The notes under the pieces: model-generated
Database searches by the model: none
The model's input: the letters and a program-made list of their open reading frames with translations, nothing else
What the model was told of the DNA's origin: nothing
Program-made: the position numbers and the translations under genes
Source of the DNA: JBIQLO01 sp044464175
Lineage (GTDB): Bacteria; Planctomycetota; Phycisphaerae; Tepidisphaerales; Tepidisphaeraceae
Assembly: GCA_044464175.1 (NCBI GenBank)
Contig: JBIQLO010000258.1
Location: 1-5,012, forward strand
Reading direction: 5' to 3'
Length of the DNA: 5,012 bases
In this document: piece by piece, positions 1-5,012 of the stretch
Layout of the letters: every line of letters starts with the position of its first letter
Numbering within the stretch: position 1 is the stretch's first letter

Positions 1-980
1 AGCACCTGATCAGCATTCCCGTCCGCGGAATCGAGTTGCCTCATTTCCGCTACGGCGACAACTCCGGTGGTGTGGGGGCCGGCGATGGCAAGGAAGGAGA
101 TGTGGTTGGGCAGGGGCAGGGAAAGAGCCAGGGGGGCACCGAGCCGGGCCAGCACCTGATGGAAGTGGATCTGACGCTGGATGAACTGGCCGACATTCTG
201 GCCGAGGAACTGCACCTGCCGCGCATTGAGCCCAAGGGAAAGCACCGCATCACCACCCAGCGCGACAAGTACAGCGGCATCCGTCGGGTCGGGCCGGAGT
301 CGCTCCGCCATTTCAAGCGCAGCTTCAAGGAGGCGCTGAAGCGGCAGATTATGCTGGGCGACTACGATCCGGATAATCCGGTCATCATTCCCCAGAAGAA
401 GGACATCCGCTACCGCTCCTGGAAAGAGGTCAAAAACCCTCAGTCCAACGCCGTTATCGTCTTCATGATGGACGTCTCGGGGTCAATGGGCGAGGAACAG
501 AAGGAGCTGGTGCGCCTGGAGAGCTTCTGGATCGACACCTGGCTGCGCAAGAACTATGAAGGGATCGAAAGCCGTTACATCGTCCATGATGTGAGTGCGC
601 GTGAAGTGGACAAGCACACCTTTTATCATCTGCGCGAGGACGGGGGCACCAAGATCAGCTCCGCCTTCCGCTGCTGCAAGCAACTGCTCGATTCCCACTA
701 TTCCCCCGAGGAGTGGAACATCTATCTCTTTCACTTCTCCGACGGTGACAATTCCTCGGAAATCGACTCGCGGGAATGCGTCAAGATGCTCAAGGAGCAC
801 CTCCTGCCGGCCGCGAACATGTTCGGCTATTGCCAGGTGGCCTCGGCCTACGGCTCGGGCAATTTCATCAATGTCCTCCACGAACACCTGCGCAACCACG
901 AAAAGGTGCTCACCAGCCGTGTCAACTCCAAGGATGACATCTACGACTCAATCAAAACCTTCTTCGGCAAGGGGCACTGA
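1..980 (+). CDS. DUF444 (YeaH/YhbH family) protein with von Willebrand A-like fold, 5'-truncated
   Basis: The reading frame is open from base 3 and enters from outside the window, so the true start is not visible; 325 residues remain. The family is usually about 390-430 residues, so roughly 60-100 N-terminal residues are missing. The visible part starts with a segment reading IPVRGIELPHFRYGD, typical of this family, followed by a glycine-rich linker (visible residues about 18-46). A metal-ion-dependent adhesion site then appears in order: DVSGS (D157, S159, S161), a Thr in GGTKISSA (T216), and an acidic SDGDN motif (D247). These are the hallmarks of a VWA-like metal-binding fold. Family members (YhbH of Bacillus, YeaH of E. 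coli) are cytoplasmic, are commonly encoded with the PrkA serine kinase and SpoVR, and are linked to sporulation or stress and stationary-phase responses; the biochemical role is unclear. A PrkA gene just upstream is likely but unseen. The next gene downstream is unrelated and has its own putative promoter. Confidence 0.92.
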   Translation, partial: HLISIPVRGIELPHFRYGDNSGGVGAGDGKEGDVVGQGQGKSQGGTEPGQHLMEVDLTLDELADILAEELHLPRIEPKGKHRITTQRDKYSGIRRVGPESLRHFKRSFKEALKRQIMLGDYDPDNPVIIPQKKDIRYRSWKEVKNPQSNAVIVFMMDVSGSMGEEQKELVRLESFWIDTWLRKNYEGIESRYIVHDVSAREVDKHTFYHLREDGGTKISSAFRCCKQLLDSHYSPEEWNIYLFHFSDGDNSSEIDSRECVKMLKEHLLPAANMFGYCQVASAYGSGNFINVLHEHLRNHEKVLTSRVNSKDDIYDSIKTFFGKGH

Positions 981-1017
981 CACCCCGCCCGCGTTACTGG
1001 ACCTGCCCGGATGGTTT

Positions 1018-1045
1018 TTGCCTTCCCCAAAATCGGGGGTATATT
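1018..1045 (+). promoter_or_regulatory. Putative sigma70-type promoter of the glycosyltransferase gene
   Basis: TTGCCT (1018-1023; 4 of 6 consensus bases) is separated by 16 bases from TATATT (1040-1045; 5 of 6). Transcription would start near 1051-1053, giving a leader of about 100 bases before the ATG at 1150. The spacer contains a small inverted repeat, CCCC (1025-1028) with GGGG (1035-1038), which could be an operator half-site pair or chance. The call rests on consensus match and position only. Confidence 0.45.
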
Positions 1046-1051
1046 GAGACT

Positions 1052-1126
1052 GTTCGGCGTTTTCCAGCCGAACTCATCCCGGGCGACGGGATAATGGGCC
1101 GTTCCGGAAGACCCCCGCCACCGGGG
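1052..1126 (+). other. Cluster of three small stem-loops in the leader of the glycosyltransferase gene
   Basis: Three perfect inverted repeats lie in 75 bases. The first is GTTCGGC (1052-1058) with GCCGAAC (1067-1073), loop of 8. The second is ATCCCG (1076-1081) with CGGGAT (1087-1092), loop of 5. The third is CCCCG (1113-1117) with CGGGG (1122-1126), loop CCAC. The first would sit at the very 5' end of a transcript from the predicted promoter and is only two bases from the second. None is followed by a T-run, so intrinsic termination is not supported. They may stabilise or regulate the mRNA. I recognise no known riboswitch class here. Confidence 0.5.
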
Positions 1127-1149
1127 CGCTTGATCCGGCATAGGGTGTT

Positions 1150-2490
1150 ATGTCTCTTATTCTTGGACAAATTCCGGGTCGAGCATTGACGGCCAACGAG
1201 GTCCTGTCCCCCTATATTTACGTATTTTACGTGGCGTTCATCGTCGCCTTCGTATTCACGCCGATCATGCGGCAGGTCGCCACGTACTATGGCATCATCG
1301 ACCGTCCGGACGGCAAGCGGAAAATGCACACGACGGCCGTCGCCTATCTTGGCGGCATCGCCGTTTTTCTGGCTTGGATCGCCGGCCTGGCGGTGAGCCA
1401 GTTCCTGCATTTGCATCGCCAGGATCTGGGATTAAGTCCTTATCTGCGCGTCAACTTCAGCCTGATCGCCGGCGGCTCAATTATTGTGCTGCTGGGGCTT
1501 TGGGATGACATCCACAAGCTCAATCCCTGGGTGAAAATCGCCGGACAGGTCTTCGCGGCCGCATTCCTGCTCTATGACGGGGTCGGCACCCAGGCAACTG
1601 CCGCTCTGTTCCAGCCCGTCGCCACCTGGATGAATCTCTATCTCGGGTGGCCGCACGCCAATGCCTTCCCGGGGTGGTTCATCTCCCTCACCAGCGGCCT
1701 GCTGGTCGTGGGCACGGTGGTGGGCTGCTGCAACGCCACCAATCTGATGGACGGTTTGGATGGCCTGTGCGGCGGGGTGACCGCCATCATTGCCGCCGGG
1801 TTCCTCTTTCTGGCCGTTCATCTGGCCGCCAGCGGCAGCGGTTTGAGCGCCAACTGGGACGGCCTGCGCGTGGTGCTGGGGCTGGCATTGCTCGGGGCGG
1901 TTCTGGGATTCGTGCCCTACAACTTCAATCCGGCCTCCATTTTCATGGGAGACGCCGGCAGCATGTTCCTGGGCTATGCCTGCGCGATCCAGATGATCCT
2001 CATGACCCAGGGACAGCATCCCAAGTGGTTCCTGGCCTCCATGGTCATCTTCGCCCTTCCCGTGCTGGACACCGCCCTGGCGTTCGCCCGCCGGTGGGTG
2101 AACGGACGCCCGCTGTTCAGCCCCGACCGTTTCCACTTTCACCACCAGCTCCTGGCCCGCGGCTTCACCGTCCGGCAGACCGTCATTCTTAGTTACGCCC
2201 TGGCCCTTGGTTTCGGGGTGCTTGGAACCGCCATCGTCTTCATGCGGACCCGGTATGCCGTGGCGGTCTATCTGGTGGTGTTCGGCTCCATCCTCGTCGC
2301 CGCGTTCAAGATGGGCATGGTGCATGAGCGATCGGGCGTGGCCCGCCCAAGTGACATCGGCGATGGAAATATCATGGAGCCGGTCCCCGCGGCCCAACGC
2401 GCGGCCGTTCTGGAAATCCAAAACCCGCCCCCGCCACCCGCCCTGGCCGGGGCGCTGAAAGAGCCGGTTTGGAAGGAAACGGTTTCCTGA
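1150..2490 (+). CDS. WecA/TagO/MraY-type undecaprenyl-phosphate sugar-1-phosphate transferase
   Basis: This is an integral inner-membrane enzyme expected to transfer a HexNAc-1-phosphate (often GlcNAc-1-P) from a UDP-sugar to undecaprenyl phosphate, starting O-antigen, capsule or wall-polymer assembly. Family motifs occur in order: DRPDGKRKMH (51-60) with LGG (67-69), LWDD (117-120), NATNLMDGLDG (195-205) with its acidic catalytic-type residues, NFNPASIFMGDAGS (258-271), D307, and the WecA-type cytoplasmic histidine motif HFHH (329-332). About eleven hydrophobic segments can be traced between residues 22 and 388, as in WecA. The HFHH loop favours the WecA/TagO group over MraY; the exact sugar cannot be read from sequence. 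The ATG at 1150 is preceded by AGGG (1142-1145), a weak ribosome site at short spacing, and the next in-frame ATG would delete the first membrane helix. The cytoplasmic tail after residue 390 is hydrophilic and contains five consecutive prolines (426-430). The length, 446 residues, exceeds the usual 350-400 mainly because of this tail. Confidence 0.93.
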   Translation: MSLILGQIPGRALTANEVLSPYIYVFYVAFIVAFVFTPIMRQVATYYGIIDRPDGKRKMHTTAVAYLGGIAVFLAWIAGLAVSQFLHLHRQDLGLSPYLRVNFSLIAGGSIIVLLGLWDDIHKLNPWVKIAGQVFAAAFLLYDGVGTQATAALFQPVATWMNLYLGWPHANAFPGWFISLTSGLLVVGTVVGCCNATNLMDGLDGLCGGVTAIIAAGFLFLAVHLAASGSGLSANWDGLRVVLGLALLGAVLGFVPYNFNPASIFMGDAGSMFLGYACAIQMILMTQGQHPKWFLASMVIFALPVLDTALAFARRWVNGRPLFSPDRFHFHHQLLARGFTVRQTVILSYALALGFGVLGTAIVFMRTRYAVAVYLVVFGSILVAAFKMGMVHERSGVARPSDIGDGNIMEPVPAAQRAAVLEIQNPPPPPALAGALKEPVWKETVS

Positions 2491-2493
2491 TGC

Positions 2494-2509
2494 TCTCCCC
2501 GCCGGGAGA
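2494..2509 (+). terminator. Hairpin immediately after the glycosyltransferase stop codon
   Basis: TCTCCC (2494-2499) pairs perfectly with GGGAGA (2504-2509) around a CGCC tetraloop, three bases after the TGA. It is followed by AAAATAAG rather than a T-run, so it is at best an atypical terminator or a 3'-end stabiliser. It also lies where the -35 region of the next promoter would be, so it may instead be a DNA-level operator. Confidence 0.3.
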
Positions 2510-2517
2510 AAATAAGC

Positions 2518-2523
2518 TATAAT
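2518..2523 (+). promoter_or_regulatory. Consensus -10 box (TATAAT) upstream of ugd
   Basis: A perfect TATAAT lies 192 bases before the ugd ATG. No convincing -35 hexamer is found at 16-18 bases upstream, where the TCTCCC/GGGAGA inverted repeat (2494-2509) is found instead, and there is no TG of an extended -10. Such a promoter could be weak or activator-dependent. Transcription would begin near 2530, just before a series of stem-loops, giving a leader of about 185 bases. Confidence 0.45.
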
Positions 2524-2532
2524 TCGCTTCGA

Positions 2533-2679
2533 CCGGCTAACATAGGCCGGCTTGGATTGTCTGATAAGGGAAACACGGGCGCCACGGCAGGCGCCCGGAC
2601 CGCCGTGACCGTTCGCGGCGGCCGGAAGCTTGGGATGTTAGAATCCGCCGCGGGAAACGCGCTGGCGTCTTTCGCGCGG
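2533..2679 (+). other. Structured leader upstream of ugd: four consecutive stem-loops
   Basis: Four hairpins lie in 147 bases. (1) CCGGC (2533-2537) with GCCGG (2546-2550), loop of 8. (2) CGGGCGCC (2576-2583) with GGCGCCCG (2590-2597), a perfect 8-bp stem with loop ACGGCA. (3) 2600-2608 with 2613-2621, nine pairs including one G-U, tetraloop CCGT. (4) 2648-2660 with 2665-2679, thirteen pairs including one G-U and two single-base bulges (C2669, G2674), tetraloop GCTG. The ugd ribosome site at 2703-2708 lies outside all of them. No T-run follows any hairpin. This could be a regulatory 5' leader, a small RNA or clustered REP-like repeats; I match it to no named RNA family. Confidence 0.5.
2636..2644 (+). 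promoter_or_regulatory. Possible second ugd promoter with extended -10
   Basis: TGTTAGAAT fits an extended -10 (TGnTANAAT; 5 of 6 in the hexamer). It lies between the third and fourth stem-loops of the leader. No good -35 is seen, which an extended -10 may not need. It would start transcription near 2651, within the fourth hairpin. A chance match is possible. Confidence 0.25.
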
Positions 2680-2715
2680 GATCAATGAAAGTCAGGTTCA
2701 ACAAAGGAACGCTTC

Positions 2716-4077
2716 ATGGACGTTACGGTGATTGGCTGCGGCTATGTGGGATTGGTGACGGGCACTTGTCTGGCCAGCATCGGCCACACCGTGCGCGGCG
2801 TGGAAAAAGATGCGCGCAAACTGAAAATGCTCCAGGAGGGCCATTGCCCCATCTTTGAACCGGGGCTTGTTGAACTGATGCAGGAGAACTTCGCCTCCGG
2901 ACAACTCCAGTTCACCGATGACGTCAAAGCCGCGGTCAAAAACGCCGAGGTGATCTATCTATGCGTCGGCACCCCCTCCAAGCCGGATGGAACGGTCGAT
3001 ATGACCTATCTGGAATCCGCCGGCAAGGAGGTCTGCGATGCCGTGGCCGCCCAGAATAACGACTGCCTGGTGACGATCGTCGTCAAGAGCACCGTCCCCG
3101 CCGGCACCAACCGCAGGCTTTACAACTTCCTGCGGGCGCAGACCAAGGCCAGCGTCCAGGTGGTCTCCAATCCGGAGTTTCTCAAGGAGGGAACCGCCGT
3201 CCAGGACTGCCTCCAGCCCGACCGTATCGTGATCGGCGGCCAGAGCCCCGAAGCCTTCCGCGTCATGCGTCGGCTCTATGATCCGCTGGTCAAGCGGGAG
3301 GAGAACTTCCTGACCATGAGCTGGGAATCGGCCGAGTTGACCAAGTACGCGGCCAACTCCATGCTGGCCGCCCGCATCAGCTTCATGAACGAGATGACCA
3401 TCCTCTGCGAGCATTACGATGCCGACATCGAGGATATCCGCAAGGGGATCGGCACCGATAGCCGCATCGGCCCGGCCTTCCTTCGCGCCGGCTGCGGATA
3501 CGGCGGGAGCTGCTTCCCCAAGGATGTGGCGGCGATGGAGCACATTTCGCGCGCCGCCGGCCACGAAAGCCTCTTCGTCCACGCGATCCAGACCATCAAC
3601 AAGAACCAGAAACGGCGATTCGCCGACAGGATTGAGGCCAAGCTCGGCCGCCCCATCAAGGGCGCGACCATCGCCGTCTGGGGCCTGGCCTTCAAAGCCG
3701 ACACCGACGACATCCGCGAGTCGGCCGCCCTGGACGTCATCGCCCGCCTGCTGGAGAAGGGCGCGCAGGTCCATGCCACCGATCCCAAGGCCCTGGAGAA
3801 CATGAAGCAGATCTTCAAGGACAAGGTGCAGTGGTTCTACGACCCGGTTTCGGCCGCCGCCGGGGCCGACGCCGTGGCGATCCTGACCGACTGGCCCCAG
3901 TACACGACCCTCCCCTTCCGCAAGATCGCCGCGACGATGAACCAGCCCATCATCTTCGACGGGCGAAACTGCCTTCATCATGACGTCATGCGGGAAACCG
4001 GGTTCCAGTACTACCCCATCGGCCGTCCCGCGGTCGAGCGGGCCAAGACCGCCCGTGCCCGGGAACTGAGTGTGTAG
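2716..4077 (+). CDS. ugd: UDP-glucose 6-dehydrogenase
   Basis: This cytoplasmic enzyme oxidises UDP-glucose to UDP-glucuronate with two NAD+ in two steps, supplying uronic acid for surface polysaccharides. The N-terminal Rossmann domain begins with VTVIGCGYVGL, with the dinucleotide-binding glycines G7, G9 and G12. KSTVPAGT follows (T126), then NPEFLKEG (E154, E158), the helix AELTKYAANSM (K210, N214), and the active-site motif GYGGSCFPKD with nucleophile C266 and D270. The C-terminal UDP-binding domain has WGLAFKADTDDIRES and ends with FDGRNCL. The spacing K210-N214-C266-D270 matches the catalytic set of characterised enzymes. At 453 residues it is full length. The ATG at 2716 has a good AAAGGA site (2703-2708), and the protein starts right at the Rossmann strand as is usual. 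GDP-mannose and UDP-ManNAc dehydrogenases are related, but the overall motif set fits UDP-glucose. It probably leads an operon with the two genes that follow. Confidence 0.96.
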   Translation: MDVTVIGCGYVGLVTGTCLASIGHTVRGVEKDARKLKMLQEGHCPIFEPGLVELMQENFASGQLQFTDDVKAAVKNAEVIYLCVGTPSKPDGTVDMTYLESAGKEVCDAVAAQNNDCLVTIVVKSTVPAGTNRRLYNFLRAQTKASVQVVSNPEFLKEGTAVQDCLQPDRIVIGGQSPEAFRVMRRLYDPLVKREENFLTMSWESAELTKYAANSMLAARISFMNEMTILCEHYDADIEDIRKGIGTDSRIGPAFLRAGCGYGGSCFPKDVAAMEHISRAAGHESLFVHAIQTINKNQKRRFADRIEAKLGRPIKGATIAVWGLAFKADTDDIRESAALDVIARLLEKGAQVHATDPKALENMKQIFKDKVQWFYDPVSAAAGADAVAILTDWPQYTTLPFRKIAATMNQPIIFDGRNCLHHDVMRETGFQYYPIGRPAVERAKTARARELSV

Positions 4078-4080
4078 GGA
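4076..4080 (+). promoter_or_regulatory. Ribosome binding site of the small protein, overlapping the ugd stop
   Basis: AGGGA overlaps the last two bases of the ugd TAG and lies six bases before the ATG at 4087. This supports the 4087 start and suggests translational coupling with ugd. The alternative ATG at 4080 lies partly inside this site and opens a different frame. Confidence 0.6.
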
Positions 4081-4086
4081 TGAGCC

Positions 4087-4362
4087 ATGAAGTTCGGGTT
4101 TCGCAAGCCGTCGCTTCGCCGGAGCATCGCCGCCCGCACCTCCGTGAAGCGCTACCTCCGCCATTCGCTGGGTCTCAAGGCCCCGCGCGGCTGGGGGTGG
4201 TTGACCAACCCGAAGCAGGCCGCCTACAACCGGATCTACCACCGGACCACCTTCGGCTGGCAGGACTTGCTCAAGACGCGCCGCCGGCGCCGCTCCTCCG
4301 CCGGATGCCTCATCGTTATCGCGATCGCCGTCACCGGCACGATCACCGGGCTTTATTTTTAG
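4087..4362 (+). CDS. Small basic protein with C-terminal membrane segment, function unknown
   Basis: The product has 91 residues. The N-terminal two thirds are strongly basic (KPSLRRSIAARTSVKRYLRHSLGL, residues 7-30). A glycine/tryptophan and tyrosine-containing part follows (PRGWGWLTNPKQAAYNRIYHRTTFGW, residues 33-58), then a run of five arginines (65-69). Residues 71-91 are uniformly hydrophobic and end the protein, so it looks tail-anchored with the basic part in the cytoplasm (positive-inside rule). I recall similar short hypothetical proteins sharing the NPK-AAYN-IY-RTTFG pattern in other bacteria, but no function. The gene starts nine bases after the ugd stop, has a good ribosome site (4076-4080), and is followed after 52 bases by the DUF4838 gene, so co-transcription is likely. 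It could be an accessory or regulator of glycan synthesis or unrelated to it; the sequence does not decide. Confidence 0.7.
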   Translation: MKFGFRKPSLRRSIAARTSVKRYLRHSLGLKAPRGWGWLTNPKQAAYNRIYHRTTFGWQDLLKTRRRRRSSAGCLIVIAIAVTGTITGLYF

Positions 4363-4414
4363 GGTCCATTCGCGTCGATCCCCCGGGACAATCGCCTGCG
4401 GAGAAACAAACTCA

Positions 4415-5012
4415 ATGAAGCAGCGTCCATGGATTCGGCCGTTCCTGGTGGCGGGGGTGTTTTTGGCGTGGGGAGGGATCGCATCCCTCGCGGCCGGGGC
4501 CGTCACCCTCGCCGCGCCCGACAGGGCGGCGCCGGTCATCGTCGCGCCGGCCGTCCCCTCGGCCGTGCTGGCGCCGGCGATCGACGACCTCCAACACTAC
4601 CTGGAGCGGATGACGGGCCGGACGATCCAGATCGTCCAGACCGCCCCCGCCGGGCGGATGGCGATCCAGGTGGGTCTCCCCGACGCCGAATTGCAAAAGG
4701 TGATCGACCAGCGCCGCCTGAGCGACCAGGGGTTCGTCCTCGACATCACCGATCAACAGATCCGCATCCTCGGGGCCGGAGATTTCGGCACCCGCTACGG
4801 CGTTTATGAGCTGCTGGAACGCATGGGCGTGCGCTGGCTCTTTCCGGGCCAGTGGGGTGAGGTCGTTCCCGCGCCCGGTCCCATTCAACTGGCCGCCGGG
4901 CGAACGGTCGATCAGCCGGTCTTCACCATCCGCGAGATGCACCAGTATGCCGTCCGCGCCCCCACCCAGTACGGTGACTGGGCCCGCCGCAGCCGCCAGG
5001 CCGCCTGTGGCT
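4415..5012 (+). CDS. Secreted DUF4838-type protein, N-terminal part (3'-truncated)
   Basis: The frame is open from the ATG at 4415 to the window end: 199 residues with no stop. GGAGA (4400-4404) lies ten bases upstream as ribosome site. Residues 1-29 form a signal peptide: basic start (KQRPWIR), hydrophobic core (about 10-26) and a plausible cleavage site AGA after residue 29. The mature part begins with a domain typical of large DUF4838 proteins: a helix AIDDLQHYLERMTGR (55-69), a strand giving IQVGLP (84-89), then DQGFVLDI (104-111), IRILGAGDFGTRYGVYELLERMGVRWLFPG (116-145) and EVVP (149-152). This N-terminal domain resembles the accessory domain before the barrel in alpha-glucuronidases and hexosaminidases. 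Full family members are long extracytoplasmic proteins presumed to act on glycans, without a well-established activity. Any catalytic domain lies beyond the window, so a hydrolase role is only an inference. It follows ugd and the small protein in the same direction. Confidence 0.85.
   Translation, partial: MKQRPWIRPFLVAGVFLAWGGIASLAAGAVTLAAPDRAAPVIVAPAVPSAVLAPAIDDLQHYLERMTGRTIQIVQTAPAGRMAIQVGLPDAELQKVIDQRRLSDQGFVLDITDQQIRILGAGDFGTRYGVYELLERMGVRWLFPGQWGEVVPAPGPIQLAAGRTVDQPVFTIREMHQYAVRAPTQYGDWARRSRQAACG

Noticed and set aside
1..160. Direct repeat AGCACCTGAT at 1-10 and 151-160
   Set aside because: It is ten bases, inside coding sequence and in the same frame (both encode His-Leu); surrounding sequence does not match, so chance is the simplest explanation.
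36..980. TTG at 36 as the start of the DUF444 gene
   Set aside because: The same frame is open to the window edge, and the residues before it (IPVRGIE) are typical family sequence, so the gene begins upstream of the window.
971..986. GGGG/CCCC inverted repeat over the DUF444 stop as a terminator
   Set aside because: The stem has only four pairs with an eight-base loop and no T-run directly after it, so I cannot support termination here.
1477..2421. Minus-strand open frame of 314 codons opposite the transferase
   Set aside because: The composition (H, Q, G, E-rich) is that of a shadow frame, no motif is present, and the + strand gene has all family motifs.
2663..2677. Sigma54-like element (GG, 10 bases, GC) upstream of ugd
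   Set aside because: Only the GG and GC doublets match; the TT before GC and the rest of the consensus are missing, and it lies within a stem-loop that explains the sequence better.
4080..4418. 112-codon + strand frame starting three bases after the ugd stop and overlapping the DUF4838 ATG
   Set aside because: The positions would suit coupling, but the product is proline/arginine-rich without structure, its ATG lies within the ribosome site, and the overlapping 91-residue frame has a well-placed site and a clear membrane helix.
2959..4539. Long open frame on the minus strand (526 codons) across ugd, the small protein and the DUF4838 start
   Set aside because: It is antisense to a clear ugd gene and its translation is low-complexity (G/A/D/R-rich) with no domain. 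Such frames are common opposite GC-rich genes.

Overview
This is a GC-rich bacterial chromosomal segment with every supported gene on the + strand. Two genes are cut by the window edges. The genes are a DUF444 (YeaH/YhbH) protein, a WecA/TagO-type lipid-carrier sugar-phosphate transferase, a UDP-glucose dehydrogenase, a small unrecognised protein and a secreted DUF4838-type protein. DUF4838 proteins are frequent in Planctomycetota, Verrucomicrobiota, Lentisphaerota and related lineages, so a bacterium of that kind is my best guess. It is an inference from gene content with low taxonomic resolution. No tRNA, rRNA, CRISPR array, insertion sequence or phage integrase is visible.

Layout: 1-980 is the 3' part of the DUF444 gene. 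981-1149 is a spacer with a plausible sigma70-type promoter (1018-1045) followed by three small stem-loops (1052-1126). 1150-2490 encodes the polytopic glycosyltransferase. 2491-2715 is a 225-base spacer with a consensus TATAAT box (2518-2523), four consecutive stem-loops (2533-2679) and a possible second, extended -10 promoter (2636-2644). 2716-4077 is ugd, 4087-4362 the small protein, and 4415 to the end the DUF4838 protein. The last three are closely spaced and probably form one transcript.

Functionally, the transferase would load a sugar-1-phosphate onto undecaprenyl phosphate, the first membrane step of O-antigen, capsule, exopolysaccharide or wall-polymer synthesis. Ugd would supply UDP-glucuronate for such a polymer. 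The last gene encodes an exported protein whose N-terminal domain resembles those preceding glycoside hydrolase domains. The window therefore looks like the start of a cell-surface glycan locus beside an unrelated stress/sporulation-type DUF444 gene.

The most notable unexplained signals are the two structured leaders, above all the four-hairpin array upstream of ugd, and the 91-residue basic, tail-anchored protein between ugd and the DUF4838 gene.
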